NCBI GenBank assembly: GCA_031397915.1
Contig: JANNMM010000290.1
Location: forward strand, 1 to 5,090
Origin: JANYCG01 sp031397915
Lineage (GTDB): Bacteria; Pseudomonadota; Gammaproteobacteria; Burkholderiales; Burkholderiaceae_C
Direction: 5' to 3'
Length of the DNA stretch: 5,090 bases
The position numbers were made by a program, and so were the translations under genes. Below the pieces are notes generated by a model. That model saw nothing but the letters and a program-made list of their open reading frames with translations, did not search any database and was not told the origin of the DNA. Shown one piece after another: positions 1 through 5,090 of the stretch; within the stretch, counting starts at the first letter, position 1, and each line of letters starts with the position of its first letter.

Positions 1-190
1 TATTTGATTTAAAGTCTCGCATTTATTATTAGTAACGCTATATAAATAGAACTATAAACGTATATTGTTTAATCTATTTTGTATTTTTAATTCATTTTAT
101 AAATCTATTCAGGTCTTCTTGTTGTCAAACCAGCCTACCCAATCCCTCAAACTTCACACCATTCTGCCATTAAATTATTCATAAAAGTAC
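1..190. other. AT-rich non-coding stretch upstream of the operon
   Basis: I find no credible gene here on either strand. Bases 1-120 are about 20% GC (24 of 120 by hand count), while the following genes are strongly GC-rich. Bases 121-180 are intermediate in GC, and the + strand at about 126-170 is rich in C and very poor in G. An 8-base direct repeat, AATCTATT, occurs at 71-78 and 102-109. No clear stem-loop terminator, tRNA or IS end was seen. The tract could be an intergenic spacer with AT-rich upstream promoter elements, a silencing-protein target, or the edge of a recently joined segment. The sequence does not decide between these. Confidence 0.6.
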
Positions 191-218
191 TTGTGGCATA
201 CAAATTTTACGTTAAAGT
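191..218 (+). promoter_or_regulatory. Weak sigma70-like promoter candidate
   Basis: TTGTGG (191-196) could serve as a -35 box (3 of 6 consensus bases) and TAAAGT (213-218) as a -10 box (4 of 6), with a 16-base spacer. A start near 225 would leave a short leader of about 35 bases before the ATG at 260. Both boxes sit inside the inverted repeat, so regulator binding there would block polymerase. The match to consensus is poor, and the real promoter may lie elsewhere in the AT-rich tract. Confidence 0.22.
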
Positions 219-227
219 ACACCACAA
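191..227. promoter_or_regulatory. Candidate operator: inverted pair of TTGTGG-N2-TAC sites
   Basis: TTGTGGCATAC at 191-201 is matched in inverted orientation by GTACACCACAA at 217-227, whose reverse complement is TTGTGGTGTAC. This gives 9 of 11 identical bases, with a 15-base spacer. The left site is itself a short palindrome, TTGT-N5-ACAA (191-203). GntR-family regulators of the FadR/FCD type commonly bind short sites built on GT...AC half-sites, and the gene 32 bases downstream encodes such a regulator. I therefore infer autoregulation of the operon. A 7-base direct repeat, AAAGTAC, at 184-190 and 214-220 (exactly 30 bases apart) overlaps the same element. Binding is not shown by the sequence alone. 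Confidence 0.5.
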
Positions 228-259
228 TGCCGATTTGCCACCACTGATTACCCCTAGTC

Positions 260-997
260 ATGCCAACTTCCACCCTTGCCAACGTGCCCACCGCACCCGA
301 ACCGCACACCCGTGAAGGCCCCACGGGCAAGGTGGGCCGGGGTTCGGGCATCCTGGCTTCCTTGCTCGAAGACATCGAAAGCGGCAAGTTGCCGCCCGGC
401 GCGCCGCTGGACGAGCGCGCCCTCGCCGCGCGTTTTGAGGTTTCGCGCACCCCCGTGCGCGAGGCTTTGCAGCAACTGGTGGCGCGCGAACTGGTCGTCA
501 TCACGCCGCGCCAGGGTGCCATGGTGGCGCGCATGTCCATCAGCAAAATCCGCGGCCTGATGGAACTGCTGGGCGAGCTGGAATCCTTCGCGGCGCGCCT
601 GGCCGCACGCCGGGTGGACGACGCCACGCGCGAGCGCCTGCAACGCACCCTGCAGCGCTGCGAAGAGGCGGCGCAAAACGGCGGCGCCGCCGAATATGCC
701 CTGGCCAACAGCATGTTTCACGAGGCCATCTTCAAGGGCAGCCGCAACGAGTACCTGGCCGCCCAGTTGCGCCAGGCGCACCGCCTGATCCAGCGTTACC
801 GCGTGCGCGATTTCCAGACGCCGGTGCAAATCCGCAAGTCGCTGGACGACCACGTCGCCATCGCCAAAGCCATCCTCGAAGGCGACGAAGAAGCCGCCGC
901 GCACGCCATGTCGCTGCATGTGCCAGCCGGCTCCAGCGGCTTCTCTGAATTTCTCGCCACCGTGCCACCTGCCTTTTTTGAGAGTGAATCCACATGA
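260..997 (+). CDS. GntR-family transcriptional regulator, FadR/FCD subfamily
   Basis: A 245-residue cytoplasmic DNA-binding regulator, probably the ligand-responsive repressor of this operon. After a disordered N-terminal tail (about 1-28), a winged helix-turn-helix spans about 30-92. Its signature runs from DERALAARF through VSRTPVREAL (51-70), followed by the wing around TPRQGAMVA. The FCD effector domain covers about 97-225. It has the three histidines expected as metal ligands (H154 in MFHEA, H198 in DDHVA, H220 in SLHV). The acidic residue usually found four positions before the first histidine is Asn here (N150). No good Shine-Dalgarno sequence precedes the ATG, but the next in-frame ATG would delete the helix-turn-helix, so 260 is retained. 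The stop overlaps the RidA start (ATGA, 994-997), which suggests coupled translation. Being first in the operon behind an inverted repeat suggests autoregulation. The family call is secure; the effector is unknown. Confidence 0.93.
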   Translation: MPTSTLANVPTAPEPHTREGPTGKVGRGSGILASLLEDIESGKLPPGAPLDERALAARFEVSRTPVREALQQLVARELVVITPRQGAMVARMSISKIRGLMELLGELESFAARLAARRVDDATRERLQRTLQRCEEAAQNGGAAEYALANSMFHEAIFKGSRNEYLAAQLRQAHRLIQRYRVRDFQTPVQIRKSLDDHVAIAKAILEGDEEAAAHAMSLHVPAGSSGFSEFLATVPPAFFESEST

Positions 998-1434
998 GCG
1001 CCTTCGTTCCCGGCAAACGATCTTTGCATGTGCCCGGCCTGGGCCATGGCGCCACGCCGATCCCGCTGGGCGCCCGCGTTGGCAACCTGCTCTGTTCTTC
1101 CGGCATCAACGGCGCTGATGCCGCCACCGGCAAGTTGCCCGAAGACCCGCTGGCGCAGGTCAAACACGCGTTTGCCAATCTGCAAAGTCTGTTGGCGGCG
1201 GGTGGCGCCAGTTTGGGCGACGTCGTCAAACTCACGGTTTATCTGAAGGATGGGTTCGACGGCAACAGCAATGGCAACATCAGCCAGAAGGCCCTGCGTG
1301 ACGCCGTCAATGTGGAGTGGGTCGCCTGTTTCCCCGATGCTGACGACCGCCCGGCCCGCCACATCCTGGTTTACGACCTGCAAAACGGCATGGCCTTGCA
1401 GCTCGAAGTCACCGCCTTCATCAAAGGAGCCTGA
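994..1434 (+). CDS. RidA family protein (YjgF/YER057c/UK114)
   Basis: A 146-residue small cytoplasmic protein, expected to form trimers with active sites at subunit interfaces. Archetypal RidA hydrolyses reactive enamine/imine intermediates to ketoacids plus ammonia. Some relatives in aromatic catabolism act as deaminases, for example 2-aminomuconate deaminase. Family landmarks are CSSGING (34-40), HAFANLQSLLAAGGASLGDV (58-77), TVYLKD (81-86) and the C-terminal PARHILVYDL...LQLEVTAF. Arg122 matches the arginine that binds the substrate carboxylate in active RidA enzymes, and Glu138 matches the conserved glutamate near the C-terminus, so catalysis is plausible. The protein is slightly longer than the usual roughly 130 residues, with extra residues around 87-110. 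A GAGAG ribosome-binding sequence at 980-984 precedes the ATG, which overlaps the regulator stop by 4 bases. The next gene starts one base after its stop. The actual substrate is unknown. Confidence 0.92.
   Translation: MSAFVPGKRSLHVPGLGHGATPIPLGARVGNLLCSSGINGADAATGKLPEDPLAQVKHAFANLQSLLAAGGASLGDVVKLTVYLKDGFDGNSNGNISQKALRDAVNVEWVACFPDADDRPARHILVYDLQNGMALQLEVTAFIKGA
1423..1429 (+). promoter_or_regulatory. Strong ribosome-binding site fixing the GTG start of the oxygenase
   Basis: AAAGGAG lies inside the last codons of the RidA gene, 6 bases before GTG at 1436. It is the best Shine-Dalgarno match in the window. It supports the GTG start over any upstream in-frame codon, because upstream in-frame sequence is RidA coding DNA read in another frame. 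Confidence 0.8.
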
Positions 1435-1435
1435 A

Positions 1436-2680
1436 GTGGCCCTGACCCGCGAAGAAAACGAGCTGCTCACCCGCACCGACAACGGCGCGCCCATGGGCGA
1501 CATGCTGCGCCAGCACCACTGGTTCCCCGTGGTGCCCGCAAGCGTGCTGGTGGCCGACGGCGCACCCACCCGCATCCGCCTCACAGGCAAAAACTACATC
1601 GCCTTTCGCGCCACCGACGGCAGCGTGGGTGTGCTGGACGAACAATGTCTGCACCGCAAGGCCTCGCTGGCGCTGGCCCGCAATGAAGACAACGGCCTGA
1701 GCTGCATCTACCACGGCTGGAAATACAACGTGAAAGGCGAGGTGGTCGATGCGCCCAACCACCCCGGCGACCAGGCCACGTTTTGCAAGAACCTGCGGCT
1801 CAACCGCTACAGCGCGGTGGAGCTCGGCGGCATCGTCTGGGCCTGGTTTGGCAAAGGTGACACACCGCCACCCTTCCCCGCCCTGCCCTTTGTCGACCTG
1901 CCCGCCAACCAGCGCAGCGTGACCAGCGCCGAGGTGCCCACCAACTGGCTGCAGGCGGTCGAGGCCTCGATGGACTCGTCCCACGTCGGCGTTTTGCACG
2001 AGTCCACCACGCAGATCACCGCAGGCAGCGGCAACCAGCGCCTGCTGATGACCAAAGCCCTGGCGCCGCGCCTGGAGTTTGAAGAAAGGCCTTACGGCTA
2101 CCGCTACGCCGCGTTGCGTGATGTTGGCGACGTGGGCGGCGTGGACAGTGGCCAGACCTACGCCCGTGTCAACAACTTCGTGATGCCGTGGTACGGCATC
2201 ATTTGCGCACCCGACGCCACAGGGCCAGCCACGGTGTTTTTCAGCACCCCGGTGGATGACGTGACCCACCGCGCCTGGTTTGTGCACTTCAACATGACGC
2301 GCCCGCTGGGCATGACCATCATGTCGGCCACACCCGATGTGTGGAACTTCCCGCCCCTGCCGCCAGGCAACGCGAGCAACAACTGGGGCCAGAACCGCGA
2401 CCTGATGAAACGCGGCCACGCCACGGGGTTCCCGCAACATCTGGGTACCGAAGACTTTGCCATGTTCATCAGCCAGGGGCCCATCCACGACCGCACTGAC
2501 GAACAACTCTGCCCTGCGGATGGCGCGGTGATCCGCGTGCGGCGCCTGCTGCTCAAGGCCGCGCATGACTACGCGGCCGCACCCACACCCCTGCCCGCCA
2601 ACGCCAGCCAGCTCGACTACGCCAACATCCGCTCGGTGGGCAGCGTGCTGGCCAAGGGCGCAAGCTGGAAAGACCTTTAG
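1436..2680 (+). CDS. Rieske [2Fe-2S] aromatic ring-hydroxylating oxygenase, phthalate 4,5-dioxygenase-like
   Basis: A 414-residue terminal oxygenase component that uses O2 and electrons from a separate reductase to hydroxylate or demethylate an aromatic (or other cyclic) substrate. The N-terminal LTREENELLTRTDNGAPMG resembles phthalate dioxygenase-type proteins. The Rieske cluster motif is C71-x-H73-x16-C90-x2-H93 (CLH...CIYHGWKY). In the catalytic domain, N170-W and D180-S-S-H183-x4-H188 give the bridging Asp and two iron-ligand histidines. D340 in GTEDFAMF is the likely third ligand, just ahead of the family stretch GPIHDRTDEQL and RVRRLLLKAA. Start: GTG behind AAAGGAG, one base after the RidA stop. 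The length fits a single-component alpha subunit without a small beta subunit. No reductase gene is in view, so electrons must come from one encoded beyond the window or elsewhere. The class is secure; the substrate, and dioxygenation versus demethylation, are undetermined. Confidence 0.93.
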   Translation: MALTREENELLTRTDNGAPMGDMLRQHHWFPVVPASVLVADGAPTRIRLTGKNYIAFRATDGSVGVLDEQCLHRKASLALARNEDNGLSCIYHGWKYNVKGEVVDAPNHPGDQATFCKNLRLNRYSAVELGGIVWAWFGKGDTPPPFPALPFVDLPANQRSVTSAEVPTNWLQAVEASMDSSHVGVLHESTTQITAGSGNQRLLMTKALAPRLEFEERPYGYRYAALRDVGDVGGVDSGQTYARVNNFVMPWYGIICAPDATGPATVFFSTPVDDVTHRAWFVHFNMTRPLGMTIMSATPDVWNFPPLPPGNASNNWGQNRDLMKRGHATGFPQHLGTEDFAMFISQGPIHDRTDEQLCPADGAVIRVRRLLLKAAHDYAAAPTPLPANASQLDYANIRSVGSVLAKGASWKDL

Positions 2681-2682
2681 GA
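2679..2682 (+). promoter_or_regulatory. Ribosome-binding site overlapping the oxygenase stop codon
   Basis: AGGA at 2679-2682 shares two bases with the TAG stop of the oxygenase (2678-2680) and lies 7 bases before the ATG at 2690. Translation of the binding-protein gene is therefore physically tied to termination of the upstream gene. Confidence 0.55.
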
Positions 2683-2689
2683 ACATTAC

Positions 2690-3661
2690 ATGCTGCAACG
2701 CCGACATTTCATGGCCGCAACCGCGCTGGCCTGCACACTTGCGCCACGCATTGCGCTGGCGCAGTCTGACAAACCGATCCGCATCCTGATGGGCTTCCCC
2801 CCGAGGGGCGGCACCGACCTGATCGCCCGCTACATCGCCGACAAATTGCGCGAACAGCTGGGCCAGCCCGTCATCATCGACAGCAAAATCGGCGTGGGTG
2901 GCAGGCTCGCAGCAGACGCCCTCATGGCCGCCGCGCCCGACGGCCTGACCTACATGATTGCCCCGAACGCCACGCCCACCTTCCAAACCCTGGTGTTTGG
3001 CCAGCAGATCAAATGGAACATCTGGCGCGACTTTGCGCCCGTGGCAGGCCTGGTGACTTACCCCATTGGCATGGCGGCCAGCCTGCAAAGCGGCATTGGC
3101 AACGCGCGGCAACTGGTGGACGCGGTGAAGGCCAAGGGCTCACTCAACTTCGGCACACCCGGCCCTGGCGGGCAAAACCATTTTCTGGGTGAACAGTTTG
3201 CCAAGGTGGCGGGCATCCCCCTGGTGCACACGCCTTACCGCGGCACCACACCGCTGCTGACCGACCTGATGGGCGGCCATGTGCCCCTGGGCGTGACGCT
3301 GGCCGCCGACATCATCCGCCACCACCGCGAAGGCAAACTGAAAATGATCGGCATTTTTTCCGACAAACGTTCGGACCTGATGCCCGACATCCCCACATTT
3401 GCTGAACAGGGTTTCAACGCATCCTCTGGCGACGCCTGGACGGCCATGTGGGCACCCGCCAAAACCCCGGTGGCCGAGATCAGCCGTGTGCAGGCGGCAT
3501 TGCAAAAAGCGCTGGCGCAGCCGGATGTGCGCGAGCACCTGATGAAAAACCTCTCGGTGATGCCGCACTACCGCAACGGCAAAGAAATGGCCAGGGCGCA
3601 GCGCGAAGAGCTCGCCACCTGGGAGCCAATCATCAAAGCCTCTGGTTTCAAACCTGAGTGA
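2690..3661 (+). CDS. Tripartite tricarboxylate transporter substrate-binding protein (Bug/TctC family)
   Basis: A 323-residue periplasmic solute-binding protein, the usual length for the family, which typically captures small carboxylates. The N-terminus is an export signal: R4-R5 followed by H-F-M, a hydrophobic stretch, and probable cleavage after ALA at residue 24. The RRHFM arrangement resembles a twin-arginine signal, although Sec export is also possible. Bug landmarks are FPPRGGTD (36-43), GQPVIID (58-64), a GVGGRLA loop, PDGLTYM (83-89), NFGTPGPGGQNHF (153-165), TPYRGTTPLLTDLMGGHVPL (181-200) and PDIPTFAEQGF (232-242). The second glycine position of the usual FPPGG loop is Arg39 here. 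No membrane subunits (TctA/TctB) are in the window, which is common for Burkholderiales Bug genes. The position between oxygenase and beta-oxidation genes suggests it binds the pathway substrate, or acts as an extracytoplasmic sensor for it. Confidence 0.93.
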   Translation: MLQRRHFMAATALACTLAPRIALAQSDKPIRILMGFPPRGGTDLIARYIADKLREQLGQPVIIDSKIGVGGRLAADALMAAAPDGLTYMIAPNATPTFQTLVFGQQIKWNIWRDFAPVAGLVTYPIGMAASLQSGIGNARQLVDAVKAKGSLNFGTPGPGGQNHFLGEQFAKVAGIPLVHTPYRGTTPLLTDLMGGHVPLGVTLAADIIRHHREGKLKMIGIFSDKRSDLMPDIPTFAEQGFNASSGDAWTAMWAPAKTPVAEISRVQAALQKALAQPDVREHLMKNLSVMPHYRNGKEMARAQREELATWEPIIKASGFKPE

Positions 3662-3666
3662 AAACA

Positions 3667-4461
3667 ATGAGCGAACCCCTGGTCACCCCTCTCGTCACTT
3701 ATGAACTCGACGGCAAAATTGCCCTCATCGGCCTGAACCGCGCCGACAAACGCAATGCTGTCAGCGACGCGCTGCTTGCCGAACTGTGCGCCGCCGTGCT
3801 GCGCGCGCATGACGAAGCCGATGTGGGCGTGTTGTTTGGCCACGGCGCCAACTTTTGCGCCGGGCTGGACCTGGCCGAAGCGTTGAAGCGCGCCACCGGC
3901 GAAACCCCGCCACCACGCAAACGCAAACGCCACAGCTGGCACGAAATTTTTGACCAGATCGAACGCGGCCCCATCCCCTTTGTGGCGGCGCTGCAAGGCG
4001 CGGTGGTCGGCGGCGGCCTGGAGCTGGCCTGCGCCGCGCACGTCCGAGTGTGCGACGACACCGCTTTTTTCGGCCTGCCCGAAGGCCAGCGCGGCATCTT
4101 TGTCGGCGGCGGCGGCACCGTGCGCATCCAGCGCATTGTGGGCACCACGGTGATGACCGACATGATGTTGACCGGCCGCCTGCTTTCTCCTGCTGAGGGC
4201 ATGGTGGAACACATCGTGCGTTACATCACGCCCGCAGGCGGGGCGCTGGCCAAGGCCAAAGAACTCGCCGCCCGCATCGCGCAAAACACGCTGGACACCA
4301 ACTGGAAAATCATCCACGTGCTGCCACGCATCCACGACATGAGCCACGACGACGGCTTGTGGGTGGAGCAGCTCAATTCCGCCATGGCGCGGCCCCCCGA
4401 AGTCGAGCAGCGCCTGCGCGAGTTCGTCGACGGCAAGGCCGCACCCATCGGCAAAACCTGA
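3667..4461 (+). CDS. Crotonase-fold enoyl-CoA hydratase/isomerase family protein
   Basis: A cytoplasmic protein of 264 residues from ATG 3667, the normal crotonase length. It probably adds water to an enoyl-CoA, giving the 3-hydroxyacyl-CoA used by the next gene product. The oxyanion hole is formed by NFCAGLDL (62-69, A65) and VVGGGLEL (113-120, G116). Glu119 and Glu139 (in GLPEG) are exactly 20 residues apart, as are the two catalytic glutamates of mitochondrial enoyl-CoA hydratase, which favours true hydratase or hydratase/lyase chemistry over a degenerate crotonase. VGGGGTVRIQRIVG (146-159) is the expected following segment. A proline/basic stretch, PPPRKRKR (81-88), precedes the SWHEIFDQIE helix. 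The start is ambiguous: GTG at 3658 overlaps the previous stop (GTGA) and would add three residues. GAGTGA at 3656-3661 is a modest ribosome-binding site for the ATG. The exact acyl-CoA is unknown; a feruloyl-CoA-type hydratase/lyase is not excluded. Confidence 0.88.
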   Translation: MSEPLVTPLVTYELDGKIALIGLNRADKRNAVSDALLAELCAAVLRAHDEADVGVLFGHGANFCAGLDLAEALKRATGETPPPRKRKRHSWHEIFDQIERGPIPFVAALQGAVVGGGLELACAAHVRVCDDTAFFGLPEGQRGIFVGGGGTVRIQRIVGTTVMTDMMLTGRLLSPAEGMVEHIVRYITPAGGALAKAKELAARIAQNTLDTNWKIIHVLPRIHDMSHDDGLWVEQLNSAMARPPEVEQRLREFVDGKAAPIGKT

Positions 4462-4470
4462 ATTCACCCC

Positions 4471-5090
4471 ATGACCCAAAACTCGACCAGCCCAGACCCT
4501 TTCAAAGCCGCCCTGACCATCACCGAAGACAGCGTCAAAACGGCGACAGCGCACATCAAACGCGCGGCCGCGCTGGCAGCGCAGGTGCCCGGCATTCCCG
4601 CTGACACACCGCTGCGCCCCATCCACAAAGTGGTGGTGATCGGCGCGGGCACCATGGGCGGCGGCATCGCCATGTCGCTGGCCAACATCGGCGTCAGCTG
4701 CACCATGACCGACGCCACCGCTGATGGCCTGGCCCTGGGCCTGAAAAAAGTGCGCGACAACTACCAAAGCAGCGTGGCGCGCGGGCGGCTGGAGCAGGCC
4801 GCGATGGACCAGCGCGTGGCGCGCATCACGGGCGCGCTTGATCTTGCAGCGGTGAAAGAAGCAGACCTGGTTATCGAAGCCGTGTTTGAAGACCTGCAGC
4901 TGAAGAAAGACATCTTCAAACAACTCGACGCACTGGCCAAGCCCGGCGCGATTCTGGCCACCAATCCGTCGGGCCTGGACGTGAACGCCATCGGCGCGGC
5001 CACGAGCCGCCCGCAAGACGTGGTCGGCGCACATTTTTTCAGCCCCGCGCATGTGATGAAGCTCCTGGAAGTGGTGCGTTCAGACGCCAC
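4471..5090 (+). CDS. 3-hydroxyacyl-CoA dehydrogenase, NAD-binding part (3' end beyond window)
   Basis: The reading frame stays open from ATG 4471 to the right edge, giving 206 complete codons and an incomplete protein. The product should oxidise 3-hydroxyacyl-CoA to 3-ketoacyl-CoA with NAD+. An extension of about 50 residues precedes the Rossmann fold, whose VVVIGAGTMGGGIA spans about 54-67 (G58-x-G60-x2-G63). DLVIEAVFED (132-141) is the usual second motif. Catalytic Ser167, His188 (GAHFFSP) and Glu200 (LLEVV) keep the family spacing of 21 and 12 residues. The serine sits in TNPSGLD rather than the common SNTSTLD, so its flanking residues are unusual. The ATG follows the hydratase stop by 9 bases with only a weak ribosome-binding site. 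The N-terminal extension looks like the linker that follows the crotonase domain in FadB/FadJ-type fusions, consistent with a split arrangement. The C-terminal domain or domains are not visible. Confidence 0.92.
   Translation, partial: MTQNSTSPDPFKAALTITEDSVKTATAHIKRAAALAAQVPGIPADTPLRPIHKVVVIGAGTMGGGIAMSLANIGVSCTMTDATADGLALGLKKVRDNYQSSVARGRLEQAAMDQRVARITGALDLAAVKEADLVIEAVFEDLQLKKDIFKQLDALAKPGAILATNPSGLDVNAIGAATSRPQDVVGAHFFSPAHVMKLLEVVRSDA

Noticed and set aside
39..110. Short AT-rich repeats (CTATA-type words, AATCTATT twice) as a possible origin or iteron array
   Set aside because: There are only two copies of an 8-base word in a roughly 20% GC tract, which is expected by chance. No DnaA-box cluster, replication gene or regular spacing is seen.
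175..714. Minus-strand open frame reaching into the leader, as a possible divergent gene
   Set aside because: The protein is Arg/Ser/Ala-rich with no domain. Most of it is antisense to the regulator's helix-turn-helix and FCD coding region.
1250..1435. Extension of the oxygenase to an ATG at 1250
   Set aside because: This region is RidA coding sequence in another frame, and the extension has no Rieske-family similarity. The GTG at 1436 has a strong AAAGGAG site at the right distance and begins with the family-typical N-terminus.
1421..3112. Long minus-strand open frame (563 codons) opposite the oxygenase and binding-protein genes
   Set aside because: Its translation shows no recognisable domain and is dominated by His, Gly, Val and Ala. 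It is the antisense shadow of two well-supported + strand genes, a usual artefact in GC-rich DNA.
3658..3666. GTG at 3658 as the hydratase start
   Set aside because: It is possible, since it overlaps the previous stop as GTGA, but it has no ribosome-binding site. The ATG at 3667 has GAGTGA 5 bases upstream and gives a typical MSEP start. The difference is only three residues, so it is kept as an alternative.
3568..5052. Long minus-strand open frame (494 codons) opposite the hydratase and dehydrogenase genes
   Set aside because: It shows low-complexity composition rich in His, Gly and Ala and no motif. The opposite strand has two complete sets of catalytic residues at family spacing.

Overview
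The window looks like chromosomal DNA from a high-GC betaproteobacterium, most likely Comamonadaceae or a close relative in Burkholderiales. This is inferred from the GC-rich codon use, the Bug-type periplasmic binding protein (a family greatly expanded in Burkholderiales) and the catabolic gene mix. No taxonomic search was possible.

Positions 1-259 carry no gene. The first 120 bases are only about 20% GC (24 of 120, counted by hand), in sharp contrast to the GC-rich genes that follow. Just before the first gene, at 191-227, lies an inverted pair of TTGTGG-N2-TAC elements that is a good candidate operator for the regulator encoded next.

From 260 to the right edge all six genes lie on the + strand, with overlaps or gaps of at most 9 bases, so they almost certainly form one operon. 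In order they are: a GntR/FCD transcriptional regulator (260-997); a RidA-family protein (994-1434); a Rieske [2Fe-2S] ring-hydroxylating oxygenase of the phthalate 4,5-dioxygenase type (GTG start, 1436-2680); a Bug/TctC-type periplasmic solute-binding protein (2690-3661); a crotonase-fold enoyl-CoA hydratase with both catalytic glutamates (about 3667-4461); and a 3-hydroxyacyl-CoA dehydrogenase that runs off the right edge (4471-5090+).

Taken together this reads as a regulated catabolic operon. The Bug protein would capture a carboxylate substrate in the periplasm. The Rieske oxygenase would hydroxylate or demethylate it. RidA would remove a reactive enamine/imine or act on a related intermediate. 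The hydratase/dehydrogenase pair would carry out two steps of a CoA-dependent, beta-oxidation-like chain. The substrate cannot be read from the sequence. No CoA ligase, thiolase, oxygenase reductase or membrane transporter subunit is in view; these may lie beyond 5090 or elsewhere. The least ordinary aspects are the translational linkage of RidA to a Rieske oxygenase, the two-site operator candidate, and the atypical residues in the FCD and dehydrogenase active-site motifs.
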